Source: Sialis fuliginosa
Lineage: Eukaryota > Arthropoda > Insecta > Megaloptera > Sialidae
Reading direction: 5' to 3'
NCBI GenBank assembly: GCA_961205875.1
Contig: OY540810.1
Coordinates: 30,132,001-30,196,000, forward strand
DNA length: 64,000 nucleotides
Shown: piece by piece, positions 25,201-40,200 of the stretch
Position numbering within the stretch: position 1 is the stretch's first letter
Layout of the letters: each line of letters opens with the position of its first letter
Notes under the pieces: generated by a model
Database searches by the model: none
What the model was told of the DNA's origin: nothing
The model's input: only the letters and a program-made list of their open reading frames with translations
Program-made: the position numbers and the translations under genes

Positions 25201-28200
25201 CCTATAAGCTACTGGCACCAGTCTTGTATCATACCCCAGTGTTGGATTCTTGTTTAATTAAATGTACTAAATTAGAAATATTTCTTGATATCTGATTACT
25301 GTCATTACTGAATCATAATTTATATACACTGTTTAACAGTTTAATTTGGTAATAATCCGCCAATGGGTGTCAAAATGGTGAACATTTAAACTAATTATTA
25401 GTGTAATCAATTAATTATTATTATATTATCATAGCATTTGCTTTACATTGTTTACAATTTGACGGTTCTTTATTTTACTTTTTTTTTGTACTTATCATTT
25501 TGTAATCATTAGCAAGTGCCCATCACTGGTTACTCATTACTGGTTTTAGTTTATCCATTACTGGAAAAATTTTCCATTACTGGAGAATTTTTTAACGCAA
25601 AAAAATTATGTAAAAAAATATGTTAAAATTGAAGTTTAAAAAAAAAAAATTCAGACAAAGTTGTTTCTTTTTTTCTACAAAATTCAAATCTGCAAAAAAA
25701 TAAATAGGTTTCCAAAAAAATAATTAGTTGACTCCAAAATGACCTTGAAAGCTCCACTCAATGTCAAAATTGTTACCTCCATTGATTTTGCCTCTTCAAA
25801 TCCTAAAACTTTTGTACTAAATATTTTCCATAAAAATCCTTAGTTTTCCAAATGTTAAGCAGTCTCAATATAAAAAAAAATCATCCTGTATATAAATAAA
25901 AAAAAAAATCACAACTCTAAATTATGATATTTTATAAAGTAGAACAATATTTAGTATTAGTATTTGGAACACAATTTCCTATATTCAACTACTTTTCTTT
26001 TTTTACCGAAATAGAAAAACTTTGATATCTCAATCTTTGATGTTCATTTCCTTAACAGATCAGATAAAACATAAATTCGATTATTTATGCATGGCTTTAA
26101 CATAAGTTCATGTTGAATTTGATATAAGTAAGTTTGTTCTAATTTTGTTCAAAATAGGGTAATATTAAACCAAATAAGTCAATCTTACGACTGATTTCTG
26201 AAATGATAGTTATACGTCATCTAATATTATTTATCAGTTAATATGCATCTAGTATTTATTTATTGAAAATAATATAAAAAGTTAAAAAATTATAAGTGTC
26301 TTTAAGATTATAAAACCCCATTGTACTTTACTAAACTTTAATATAAGTTTTCGATTGCAGTAAGAAAATACTTTGTACCAATGTTCCTCTACATTATTTT
26401 AAATATGATATAAAACTCTATCATACAAGTTTGTTATAACTTTTGATGAATATATAATACGTTTCATATTCCACTATAAAAACTAAAAATAAATATAAAT
26501 ATGTAGACTAAAATTAACTTGGAAGAAGACGAAAATAACATCACATGAACTAACAAATAAAAAAAACTGTATCTCAATAATGGACAATTTTATTTAATAT
26601 CTATGGATTTCGGAATAAGAATAAGAAAAATGTCGGAAATTAACCAGTGCTCATTAGTTATATTAGATCATCCGACTTATATCAAATGTCGGTGATCTGA
26701 GTCCGACATTTTATCGGATTTGGGATTGCTCGACATCGATAACAATCCGATAACAAACGTTATTTTTTCTAATTAAATCTTACCTCATCGAATAAAGGAT
26801 ATCTCCATCTTGACTGATTCGTAGCAACTTATTGGGGACAGTGATTGTGTGGACATAAGAGTTCTTCCCGTTGTAGAAGTAAGTGTCAGGACGCCAAATA
26901 CGTTCTAGCATTTTTATAGATAACGATAAAGACTTGATGGGTCCAAGAAATGACAATCGCTGATCTCGCCAGTATTGGCGAAAATAACAATCCATTGAAT
27001 ACTCCTTAAAAACAAACAAATATTGGAATGATTACTACAAAAAATTATCGAAATAAAAAAAGATTAATATGCTAAAAAATTTGAGATTTCTGACATTTCA
27101 GTACATTTTGAAAAAGAAAGCTTAAAACGAACTTATTTCATATCATTGACTATATAAAATTATTCAACATTTAAAGGAAAATATTTAATAGTGGTATCCT
27201 TTCATTTCTACTCTTCAATTATAATTTTTATTACCATATCTAGCTCAGAAACTGGACCCATACTCCTGATTAGCATGTTGGTTTGGACTATTGTTGGTCG
27301 TCCTGGAAGAGAAAAAAAATTCGTCGTCATTTTAAATCATGTTTCAGAGTAAAAATTATATTCAACAAGCTAGATTTTTGTTTTACGTCTTACATCAAAG
27401 CGTTTGTTGAAATATAAAAAGCGGGGTAAATATAATGGAATTAGTTTTTCCAAGAAAAGGTTTGTTTCTTGAACAAATATTATAACGTATAATCTAATAA
27501 TATTTAATTATCATTTTGTGTTCAACATTAAAAATATCCTTTCTCTAATTTATATATTCAAACAGAGTAAAAAATATACCTTTTACAGATTAACTTGTAT
27601 ACAAATAAGGTATTATATAATGGTTAGGACATATAGTCTGTTACAAAACTTTTTCTTTCATTTAATAACTTATAACTAATAAATGGACATGTATTTATTT
27701 CACTTCTTTCATTTCCATATAATTTTTTTTTACATATATGTATGTAAATTGTAATTGTACAACTTTTTCCTATTAGCTATATCATTTCATTTTTCTATTA
27801 CGATATAAAATATATCCACTTTTACATAAGAATTCAATTATTTCTGCAAAAACAAACTAGATACCTGATCATTTCTAATTTATTTTATTATAAAATCAAA
27901 TACAATTTACAGACAATATTAAATCAATATTCCCGGAAGTATAGGTAATCTAAGATATTAGATACACCTAGTGATAAAAGACAGAAACTAGACACCTTGA
28001 TATGATTGAATTTCTCAATGACTGAATCTACACTATCACAATACTTTTAATACTTCCCCGTGAGCTGGGTGGGTTGCGTGATATCATAAATCAAAGAGAT
28101 TCGAAGATAAATTGTGTATGTGGCAGATCAAAGGATACTTATGATCATGTGTGGAAAATTGTGAATTCTGTTATGTGTCATTTAATAAACTTTAATGGCA

Positions 28201-31200
28201 CATTAGATTTAATATTAAAACTATATTTGTACCGTATAATCTGATAAACTACAAAATCGATAATATAAATATTGTATTATATGTTTTCTTTGATACTTAA
28301 AACATAATTAATAATTTGTATATATACAGAAGTTAATTTATAAGCCAAACGATATCGTAAACACATCCATAACTCACTTATTGTATAAATGTATATATGT
28401 ATGTTAAGAAACCCATAAAAAACACCTATAAATAATAAAATTAAATATTGTGATATTGTCCCTTCCAAACTGGGTAACTTTCATCTGAAATGTTTTTCTA
28501 TGAACAGCTTACTTTTCGAAATAAAAATTCAAAACGTTTTATTCTAAACACTCAGAATCTAAACATATTTTACTGCAATTTAGTAATTTTAACGCTATTA
28601 GGTTCTTCAGACGATTTTCTATATATTAGTCATAAAATTAATCATGAAGGATGTTATTTCAGTAGAATATTATATTTTTAACTATCAAATATATCAAATA
28701 AGTTACTTTTTCTGAATATAAAAACAGTAAAATCATTTTTCAAAATAAAAAAGCAGTAACTTTTAAACTATACTGCTTTTATCCACTGAAAAATATACGT
28801 ACATTATTCACAATCATTCCAAGTTTTTATAATTTTGAAAAGACAGTTTTCAAAAATGATCTACTTCAAATAAATAATACAGTACATTTTTTTTAATTGT
28901 AGTTATTCTTCAATCACTTTGTGATTATTATTGTCATAAAAATTAATTTTTCGTTATATGTAGTTCAACAAAAAATGTTAATTATTATTTAAGATTTTGT
29001 AATTCGATACTCATTAGACAAAGATTATTGTATAACTAACTATTATTTTGATCTCAATACAATACATTGAAATAAAATTGAATTTTTATTCTGCATCACT
29101 ACGCTTTACCTCTGACTAAAAATAACTATTTAAAAAAATAAAATAGTGGACAAAAAGCAGTACTTTTGTTTTACAGAGTATAAAGGCAGTAAACCGCAAC
29201 TTACTGCTTTTAAATTTCAAAAATAAAAGACAGTAAGTCACTCAATTTATGCATTTTTATGAATTGTTAACTAAAACTATATTCAAAAGACTTATCATGT
29301 AACTTATCATTGATCGCTAAATAAATTATATGAAAAAAATTATTAATTCAGTTTAAAAAAATCAAAAGCTTCGAGTTCAGTTTTCTTCGTTTTTATTGTT
29401 TACACCTTACTGCCCTTTACCTAAGCACGGCATTATAAGTACATTCATTTTATTTTATTCCTATTTAAATTCGAATACATATATTATTATAAAAATATTT
29501 TCAGTTATGTGACTATGTGTATATTTTGTATTCCACAAAATTCATTCAAGCAAAATGCTTTTACATAATTTACACACATACCTAAAAACTTTTGAACCCC
29601 GTGAATAAACGGTTCTTTGAGCTTGATTTTGTACATAACCAAATAAAACCTAACATACAGACACACATTTAATATTAATTTGCAAAAACAAATAAATCTC
29701 TCACTAACTAAAACTAAACTGAAAGTTGGTCTCTTTGCTTCTGTACGTGTGTATGGATGATTATACATGTGTGTATGTACGTCAGAACCGGAATGACTTT
29801 GAGAGTCTCCAGAAAGGGTAGACCAATTCTTTATATATACCTGTCACTATTAACAAATATAAATACTTAAAAGTATCATAATCTAAACTTAATTATTTAA
29901 AATATCTGAAGTCAGGTATTTAATATTAACTGCTCTAAAGTGAAAGTATGATAAAAATAAAGTCTTACTACCAAATACCGAATGATCTATTAGACCAAAA
30001 GACAGTAGGGCAGTCGTTCGGAAAATTATTCCGTTTGAATTTTTTGTTTTTCTTATTGGGGAGGTTGCCCGATTATAAAATTGAAAGGTGCCTGTAACTC
30101 AGTTGGATATTGTTTAAACCGCGAAAAGGCTCTACAAAAAGGATTAAGTGTTTTTGAAATCAAAAATTGTTTTATATCATCTGTATGCCTTTTTTTGTTC
30201 GGTCTTTTTGCGGTTTAAACAATATCCGACCGATAGGTACCGATTGGCATCTTACACTTTTATAATCGGGCCAATCTCCGCAATAAGATAAAAACAAAAA
30301 AATCAATTGGAATAATTTTCCAAACGACTGTTGTTCTAATATATCATTTGGTATTTGGTAGTGAAACTTATGTTCTGGTAAATATGTATGATCTATTAAA
30401 TTATTCCTTATACTATATACTATAAATGATAGCCTGAATCATTCATTTAACTACGATACATAAGGGAATCATTCGTATAAAGGCAAACCCTTAAGCACAT
30501 TAAAATTTGCTATCAGCATGAAGTTTTGTATTCAAGTTAAACCATAAATAGGCGAGCGAATTACTATTATTTCGAGAACACTAACCGACAAATCAGCGTT
30601 CTAGCGGTTAAAATGATTTTATTAAATTCTTTATTATTTATGAGACAAAAAAAATGTTCTCCGATTTCAAACTTTAAATTGATCTTTCCGTTTCACGTCA
30701 AGACAACCACTTTTCGCTCCGTGTCTGTCTGTCTAAATGTCCGTCAGTCTGTCCCCTGAATCCTTGTCACACGCATAACTCATGAACCACTGAACCGATA
30801 TTGTTAAAACTTGGTCGGATGGTTAGTTCTAGCTTGAGGACGGTTCCATTTCAAAATCATCAAAATTTTGTGTAAGGAGGAGGGGTGACATCTCAAAATA
30901 TTTATTTTTTCAAGATATCTTAAGCACGACACTTGTTACGTGAAAATTTTATAGAATATTTTTTATAGAGCATTAAATTTCCTATAATATGTGCCTACAA
31001 CGTTTGTTGTAAAATATTCCCTTTCAAAGATTTATCTCAATTTATTTTAAAAATTCGTGTTTTGTTTTTCTAAATTGATATTTGTTTGGACATATTAAAT
31101 ATCATTTTAAAGTTTGCATAAATTAAGATTTAGATTGAAATTGTCAACAAATTTAAAATATACGAAAAAATAATCAGATACGCCTTAAGAAAAATTTCAA

Positions 31201-34200
31201 ACTAATATTTTTTAGTAAAATTGTTTAAAAATTAAATAGTTAACCAATTCTAAGTAATTTATCTGAGCATCGGTTTTTATTTAAATTGTTCAATAATTAA
31301 TTACTTTTGGTGAATATTTTTGTTTAATAAATCTAAACCTGCATTTAAAAATCTAAATATTTTTTTTACAATTAACAATATGTTTTAAATTCGTTGATGA
31401 ATTTGAAGAACAAAATTTCGAACATATGTAGTTTTTGATATATTTTTTGATCTAAGCCTTTTAAAAAAATTTAATTTAAATAAACAAAACAACATCTACC
31501 GATCTGGAATTCTAGATCATTTCCTAACTAATGTCCACTTTGGAAATTCTGAAAGGTCTTGATCAATGTTTAATAAAAGTTTTGTATTTTTATATTTTAT
31601 TTGAATTGAACCCCTTGTTAATCCGACACTGCTGTGTATGCACCTTTGTGTGTGTGTGTGTGTATGTGTGTGTTTAGATCCGCAGAATTCGCAGCACGTT
31701 GTGGATTTATGCAAAAGGAATGCAGGCGGGTCTTTGACGGAGCGACTACAAACCGCCGGCCGCCAGGAGCGCCACCTATGTTCTATCTACCCAACTTACA
31801 TCTTCCTGTTTTGTATGTAGGTAATACCTACCAGTTTGTATCCCGTTTATACAACTTTCTGTGCACAAGTTTGCGATTGCAATATTGACATTGATTAGTT
31901 TCCAACCATTTGTTCAGGAACCAAAGTGATTTTACTATATTTTAATTCTGATGCATGTATACATTACATGCTTAAAGAGTTTCTGTTTCAGATACATGTC
32001 CTAAGAATGTATACAGTAAGCATCAATTATTGTTCACTATAAAATGTACTATAATATAAGTTAACTATAAAATGTACCAATAATTCATAAAATAAAAAGG
32101 TAATGATGTTTATTATTTTTATGATAATTTATTATTCCATACATGTATATGTTTATTTAAATTAAAATGGTGAAAAATATATTTAATTACGTATTACGTA
32201 GTATAAAACAAAGTCCCTCGCCGCGATATGTCATATCTCAGTTCACTTTATCAAAACTATCAAAATTTCGTGATAAAGGTGGAAACTTATTTTTATTGAA
32301 AAAAAAATAAATAATTGACGATCAAAAAAGACAACGACCGGGAACCGAGTGAGTCCGAATGCCAGTCGAGCACACGCGAATCGCTCCCTCCTACCCCACG
32401 CCCCGATGCGACTCTTCTTTAGTTCGCGCGTTATTAATAATATGTTACCGTATGTCATTTTATTTCAAGTTATTTCCTAAACTACATATAAGACCAAATT
32501 GGATGCTGTTAACGGCAAATTTTATCTACATTAAGTATTTATAACAAGGAAATCATTTATTTCGATAAGGATTAATATTTTGCTAGTCATAAGTCCACGT
32601 AAACAGAACCCAAACATTTTAAATTTTCATTGTAACATAAAAGCAGTCATTGTGACTTAAATATAAAAATTTGATAGATGGTGTCGCGGAGTTATTTTAG
32701 ATCTTTTTATTCTACATAGTTCTTTACTACTTTATGTTCAATATTCAATGGTTTAAGCAGCGTATTGCAAAAGAGCTAGCGGCAAACTTTTTTTCCGACT
32801 TGATTTACTATTATCGTCACTGCTTATTCCTTATGTTACCTAACGTAACAAAATATATCCTAAAATTTGGCCAGAGAACATATCTATGAATAAAATAAAA
32901 CACGTAAATCGGATAAGTGGTTCTTGAGTTATAAGCGCACTAACGGGCAGACAGACAGACAGAGAGTTGTTGAGCTTTATATTATATATAAAATATGTCG
33001 ACCTTAAATATATTTGCAATCCAATATATTTTATTTAGTTATTGATAAATATAGTTTTTATTTATTTTAATATTAGTTTGTCAATTTTTTTCAGAAAATA
33101 AGAAGAGCACTTAAGGTAGCGCTTTACTGACATCACAGATTTTATTATCTAATAAAATGTGCGCAATGGATATATCAAAGTAGACATAAACGTTGTTGAA
33201 GGTCCTGTAAATGTTAGATAAAACAAAATGAAACACATGACAACGTCTGCTGCAGATTGTGCTTCTTAAAATTAAAATATACATATCACATTGTCAGTAT
33301 TTAATTGTAATTTTCAATTCAGAGAACTCTTAACCCAAGACGACATTTTTAAGAACTCTTAGAAAGTGCTCTCCATCTTTTTTATATTCATTCATATTAT
33401 TTTACATTTAGTTCATAAAATGAGATACCTACACCTAGGATTCTTAAACTAAACGTGAACCTAAAATACAGACAATACATTATTTTAATATAATACCGAT
33501 CTTAAATTTTTTTTATTATACTTTTTATCAATGCTATAATTTTTAAATGTTAATATACTTAATTACATTTCCTTTTAAAAAACACAGTTAATTTTATAAG
33601 CCTAAAGAGTTGAATTTTGCTTGTATTCTTAAACGGAATGTTAAATATTACGATTATTTTTAAGTGTTCACTAAAATTGAAGTACAGGTACGCTTAAAAA
33701 TTCGCAGTACAATTTTGACACATCTATCACTTTCTTCTATGCGTATATCCACTTGCAAAACTAGGGGGTGGGGGTTGGGGGGTGAAAGGGCGAAGATGGT
33801 CCACATGAAACCGTGAGGACAGAAATATTTTTGTGTGTTAAAAACAGTACTTTGACAGTAAATAACGACAATGCTTCCTCGTGCTAAATTCACCAAATAT
33901 GTATAGTTAATTATTGAACAATTTAAATAAAAACCGATGAAGTATTCAAATAAATTGTCTGGCATTGGTTAACCATTTAATTTTTAAACAATTTTTCTAA
34001 AAAATATTAGTTCGAAATTTTTCTTAATTATTTTTATTTATTAATTTATTTTATTTTATTTACCTTATTATTATTATTTTATTATTTTTTGGGATGTCAC
34101 CCTTCCCCATTACACACGATTTTGATGATTTTAAAATGGAACCGTCCTCAAGCCAGACCCAACCATCCAAGCATTATGTGTAAAAATTTCAAACTAATAA

Positions 34201-37200
34201 TTATTGATGATATTGATATAACACTTAAAGTATATTGAATACTTAGGTAAAGTACGTATATTAAGAACAAAAATACTATTAATATTTTCTATGAAAAATT
34301 TTTTATTTCGAAATAAGCGCGGGTGAACTCGTGGAGAATTTCTAGTAATATAAAATAACAAACAAAAATAGTGAATACGAAAATATAAAAAAATCATCAT
34401 GAGTGATGATCTTCTTACAACACGAAAGCTAAACATCAAATGAAAAAGAAGATTTGTATTCTCACTTATAATAACATTGAGATGTTATGTAAATTAATTT
34501 CTTAACATACATACAGTTGCATAAATATCTTCCATTGTTACACATCAGTTAAAGTAAACAAACTACGCGTTTTACAAAACAATTATTCGCAAATGCGCCA
34601 TCCGTTAACATTAATTTAGAAATTAATTAATTATTATATCATACAAACTTACTATCACTAAGCAGTACTAACAATAAGCACATCTTATTTTAGAATGAAT
34701 ATTTAACAATAAGTGTACACGTTTGACAAAATGTGAGATTCGTAAAATAACTTACTTTTATATTAAAATATGTAAATTGTATAAGTTGCGTGTATCTACA
34801 TAATAATAGCGTATTATCTATAGGTACTTTATTTTATCAACTGCCAATGAGCATTTATCTGATATAGTATTTTGATATATCTAGAGCTTACAATAAACTA
34901 TTGCAATTCAAAAGGTTAATCTTGAATAACAATAAAATAAAATGTTTTTAAAAAGATCAACAGTTGTTTGATTATCTAAATATATACGATTATTATTATT
35001 CTGTGATGTAAATGTTACGCGCAAAGCCCGCAAAGTGTGCAGAGTCCACACTGCCTGGGTAATGTCAGCATTGCACAATGCACATCGCTGATGAAATATA
35101 CATATATCAGGAATAACATTAACATCTACCTACATTAATAAGCATATGAGTATAAGATATGATTATGATAATAGCGCTGTCAGTGAAAATACGTTTTATT
35201 ATAATAAATATTCCTCGTGTTCAAAGAATATATAATATAGGTATCAAGTAAAAAATTTTACTAACTGAACTTTTTTTGTAATCTTATTATATATATAGCG
35301 AATTGTCTTTATTGACAATCATTTTTGTTACCATTTCCACTTATCACAGAACCTTGAATATTCCGTAGTTACGTCAAACTAGTAGGAATATTTTGAATTG
35401 AAATTTGTTGAAACACTCAAAATGAATGAATACTGAAATTTCAGATTTTTTGACTAACTCGTTTTTAAGAAAGTAAATCTTAAAGTTCAGTTGTAATACA
35501 TGGTGTTAAATGGCAGTTGATAAAAATAGAATGTTAAAAGATAGTAAAATAATAAAAATCAATTTTAAAAACAGTAAGATTGATTTGAAAATTAAAGATA
35601 TTGTAAAGTATACATTTATGTAATTATTTAAACAAGAATTTCACGTTTCGACCATACCATTATTAAAAAAAAAACAATATAAGAATATTGAATGATATAT
35701 AAATATTTTAAATTAATGCGAAACATGACAACAGGGCTGCTATTATTAAATAATAAATACATGAGTGCAAGTGAGAAAGATACAGATACTAGTTCTGGCA
35801 ACAGTGAACACTGCGTCCTACCCCGCCCCTTTGCTCCATAACTCGACAACCTTTTAAAGATATTAATTTACTTATTATTGTTATTAAGTACAACTTTTGT
35901 TCGTACAATTTTTGTTTTTCATAGCCAACTAGAATGTTTGTAATAAAATACTTTATGGAAATATTAATACTTTTTAATTCTTCGACTTATTTTCGAAAAT
36001 AAACTAACAAATGGCAAAATCAGAGTGAAAAACATAACCAAGTTTATGTTCCATATTAAATCTAAACTAGGACTCAACTTATATTAAAAATAATTTTAAA
36101 GTTACAGTCACTTTTTTACAGTTGGAAATAAATAAAATTGTATTTATTAAAAAAATGTAGGGAATATTAATATCTAAAGTTTATGTTTTAAGTCATTTTT
36201 TCGGTATAATGAACCATTTTCAAAATATTCGTTTATGTATACAAAATGCATAAAAAAGTCTTGTGGTGGTCACATCAATTTATTTCAACAGGTAATATAG
36301 TGGTTATATTTTGATGTATCATATCGATGGTTATAACAGTAAGACGTCTATATATATCCATATACGTAATGAGACTGTATATAAAGTTAATTAAAGTGGG
36401 ATATAGAAACGTCTGCAGTGTCACTTGTATCTGATGGGTTTTTTTTTTGGTAATCTTTCGCGTATTTGTTTTGACACGCGTTTCGTCTATCTTCAGATCT
36501 GATTACACAAAATCAATCGTATCAAATACATATTATATGCTGTATGTTCAGAAGCCAAACTGCACTTCTTGCCAATGTTTTAATTTTGATATTTGAGTGT
36601 TTTACAAGATTAAAGTAATTTATGTTTCTTATGAAATTCTAACTGACATAGATAAAATAAAATGAGAAGTTAAAACCTATTTGAATAAGTCCAACGATAC
36701 GTAAGTTTCAAATGTTACATGCATGTATGTGCAGTTATTTTTTATAAATGCATAATAACTGCGTTTATCACTCATTAAAAGACTTTTAATGTTTATCATC
36801 GTATCCTTTATAAATTCACAATTTGCTTAGATGTTGATAACATCGTGAAAAAAAAATTAATTTGAATTTTAAGAAAGCTTTTTGGAAATGAAAATCTACT
36901 GTCTTTCGAATAGCATAAAACAGATTTTGTCTTAATAAAATTTTAATCACATGCACCCTTTCAAAATTTGCAAAAAAATATGCATTGAATCTGTAAATAG
37001 TATTGAAAAGTAGAGACTTAAATCTTTAAATAGGTTTTTTTTTTTTTTTTTATTTCTGTGTCAAATTTTAACATGCATAATTACAGAGCATTAAATATTT
37101 CCAGTTTTTTCTATGGCTATTTTAACCCCAATTATACATTCGATAAACAGCTAGCACTCTGATCGGTTACTAATTGTTAAACGAAGATAGTAATATTAAG

Positions 37201-40200
37201 GGTGTTCAGTAGTTATTATCTATTATTATTTCTTTTGGTAAAAATATTAATTTATTTAGTGAAAAGTTAAGTTATAAGTGTGAGTGAATGAGTGACTTTA
37301 CTCCGGGCGGTAGCGGAATGCTACCTGCCGTAGTACCGATGAACACTGGAGAAATAATTTCTACAGCATTAAACGTTTTAAACGATGACGACAGCATTTT
37401 TTCCCAGGACTCTGAATCAAGCATATGCGAAACAGATTGTTCAATAAAAGACAACGGCAAAAGATCTAAACACAAAAAAACAATGCATCTATATAAAAAA
37501 AATAACGAAACACAGACACCAACAAACAAGGTCAGTGACAATTTCAATAATTTCAATATAAGTCAAAATGTCTCAATTACAACTGGCAAACAACCTCAAC
37601 TTGTTCCGAACACAACAAGTCCACGCGTAATGCCATTAACGGCAGATAATAATAATAAATCCGTATCAAGTTTAAACTCCGATAATGATAGCAATAATAT
37701 ATCGGTAAACAGGGACGGGTTAGCACCAAAAGAAATATTATTTAAAAATTCAGACAGCGGACCTTTTATTGTACATGCGGAATCGGTTGAAAAAAATATA
37801 GGAAGGTTACACCCCATGGCGCTCGGGAAATTATTACGTAATGAATTCCCAGAAATTAAATCAGAAATAATCACTACCAGCTCTGCAGGAATTAATAGAG
37901 TTAAAATAGAACTTAAAAGTGGCCGCGCGGCAAATATTTTAGCCAAATCAAAACACAACAATATAAATTTTTATATTCCCAAATACCTCACGATTAAACA
38001 AGGTATTATAAAACATGTCGACACTATACTATCGGACGAAGAAATATTAAAAGAAATAAATTCAGATATAGAAGTTGTAGGAATTCGGCGTATAAAACGT
38101 AAAATAATAGTTGATGGTACGGCTAAATTTATACCCAGACAAGTTGTGGTTGTTACTTTCTCTGGACAAATTCTTCCAAAATATGTATCTATTTACAATG
38201 TAATGTGTCCAGTGGAACCATATGTCATGCCAGTTATTATGTGCTATAGATGTTTAAGATATGGGCACTCAAGTAAACTATGTAAGGGTAAAACAAGATG
38301 TGCAAAATGTAGTGAAGAACATATGATTCATAACTGTGATTCAGATTCTGACCCAAAATGTGTTCATTGCAAAGGTGCTCACGTATCCACAGATAAATCC
38401 TGCCCAGAATATGTTAAGCAGAAACGCATCAAAACTAACATGGCACACTTTAATATAACTATTGAGCAAGCTCTACAACTAGAAAACTCAGGTTCATACG
38501 CAAACATAACAGCAACGGTACCACAATTCAATAGTCCAGAACATAATGCAAGTTTTCCTTCTCTTTCTAAAAATCAACCAAGTGAAAAAGACAATCTATC
38601 TAAATCGGTATTAGTGAATCCTCACACACTAACACAAAATCGTCCTAATTTGTATACCAAGAAACAAATCACACGCAACAGTATACAAACGAAAAAAACA
38701 TCAAGAAACACAACAGAACCTAATAAAGTAATACAGAGTGAGTGGTTTTACAACCCATCTAGAAGTTCAACGAGTCCTCTCCCAATTACCCAGAATAATC
38801 CAACATACACGAAACAGGCAAACAACAGTACAGTCGAATTAATAATTAACAGTTTATGTGAGTTTATAAATAATCTATTAAAAAATCAATCTTCAAATTT
38901 AGACCCTTTTTCGATTTCAATTAAAGAAAACTTAACAAAAATTTTATCAACTGCCACAAATAACTATGAAGAAGAAGAATATTAGATTTTTACAGTGGAA
39001 TTCTAGGTCTATAGTTCCAAACAAAGCTAATTTAGAACAGTTTTTAAAACATCACAAAATTGACGTCGCTATCATTTCAGAAACATGGCTTGTACCCAAT
39101 AGAGATTTTAATATTAGTAATTATAATATTGTAAGAAACGATCGCATGGATGGCTATGGAGGTGTGGCGATATTATTAGAAAGAAAATTGAAATATCAAG
39201 TAATTACTAATTTTTATCCTTCTATAGAATATTGTGCAGTTAAACTAGAAGCACTCAGTTATGAGATAATAGTCGCATCAATATATAGACGGCCAAATTG
39301 CCCAATAATAACCAGGGAATGGAATACGTATTTACAAAATATCGATATTCCAATAATATTGGCAGGAGATTTTAATGCACACCACGCTAGTTGGGGATGT
39401 GAATCCGTAGATACATACGGAAGAGCTATTATAGATATAGTCGACCATAATAATCTAGTTATTCTAAATGATGACTCACCAACATTAATCACAGCCCCAA
39501 ACCAAAAAAAATCAGCCATAGATCTAACTATTATGTCCCCAGAATTAGCCGCAAGCACGTCATGGTCAGTAAGTGATGAACCTCTAGGATCAGACCACTT
39601 ACCCATTATTTTTACTATAGGAAGTCAACTAGAGGAAACCGTATTTATAGAACCAACTCAAAAATGGAAGATTGACAAGGCGGACTGGGATAAGTATAGA
39701 TACACAATCGACAGACTAATTGAAAATGTTGAATTAAATGTTAATACAACTATGAAATATGAACAACTTTCAAACGTCATTAACACAGCAGCAGAAGTGA
39801 GTATACCAAAGAAAGTACCAAAGTATATTAAACATTTTCCCGCTCATTGGTGGGATGAGGAGTGTAATGAAATAAATCAGAAAAAGAAGCATGCTTTCAA
39901 AAAATACAACAAACAAAGAAACGAAGAAAATTTTATAGCACTCAAAAAAGTAATGGCGGAGTCAAAAAAACTGTTCAACAACAAAAAAAGAGAAAAATGG
40001 AAAGAATTCTGTAATAAAATAAGCAAAGATACTCCAATAAAAGAAGTCTGGATGGAAATTAATAGATTTAGACACAAATACAAAACAACAAAAGAAAAGA
40101 CAAAAGAAACAAATTGGATTGACGATCTCCTTAACCGATTAGCGCCTCCGTCAGTAATGAACAAGCCTTCAGTTCATCAAAATAATTCAGAAAATCACTT

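Larger units (their letters stand above)
30369..37136. other. Intron 2, middle part, with dispersed repeats
   Basis: No gene seen. Two copies of a dispersed repeat lie here, listed separately (30660-31330 and 33685-34190). Also noted: a TG microsatellite at about 31646-31674, GC-richer patches at 31670-31800 and 32330-32430 without supportable exons, a GACAGACAGACAGACAG run near 32949, and a poly-T tract at 37032-37051 that may be the tail of an old reverse-strand retro-insertion. Confidence 0.45.

Noticed and set aside
31646..31674. TG repeat as part of a coding exon
   Set aside because: Simple microsatellite; the two open frames through it encode Val/Cys repeats and have no splice support.
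33660..33965. 101-codon minus-strand open frame
   Set aside because: Overlaps a dispersed repeat that has an inverted copy at 30660-31330, so it is repeat sequence.
39877..40164. Antisense open frames within the LINE ORFs
   Set aside because: Shadows of the intact ORF2 (and, at 37596-37961, of ORF1). The sense proteins have full domain support and the antisense ones have none.
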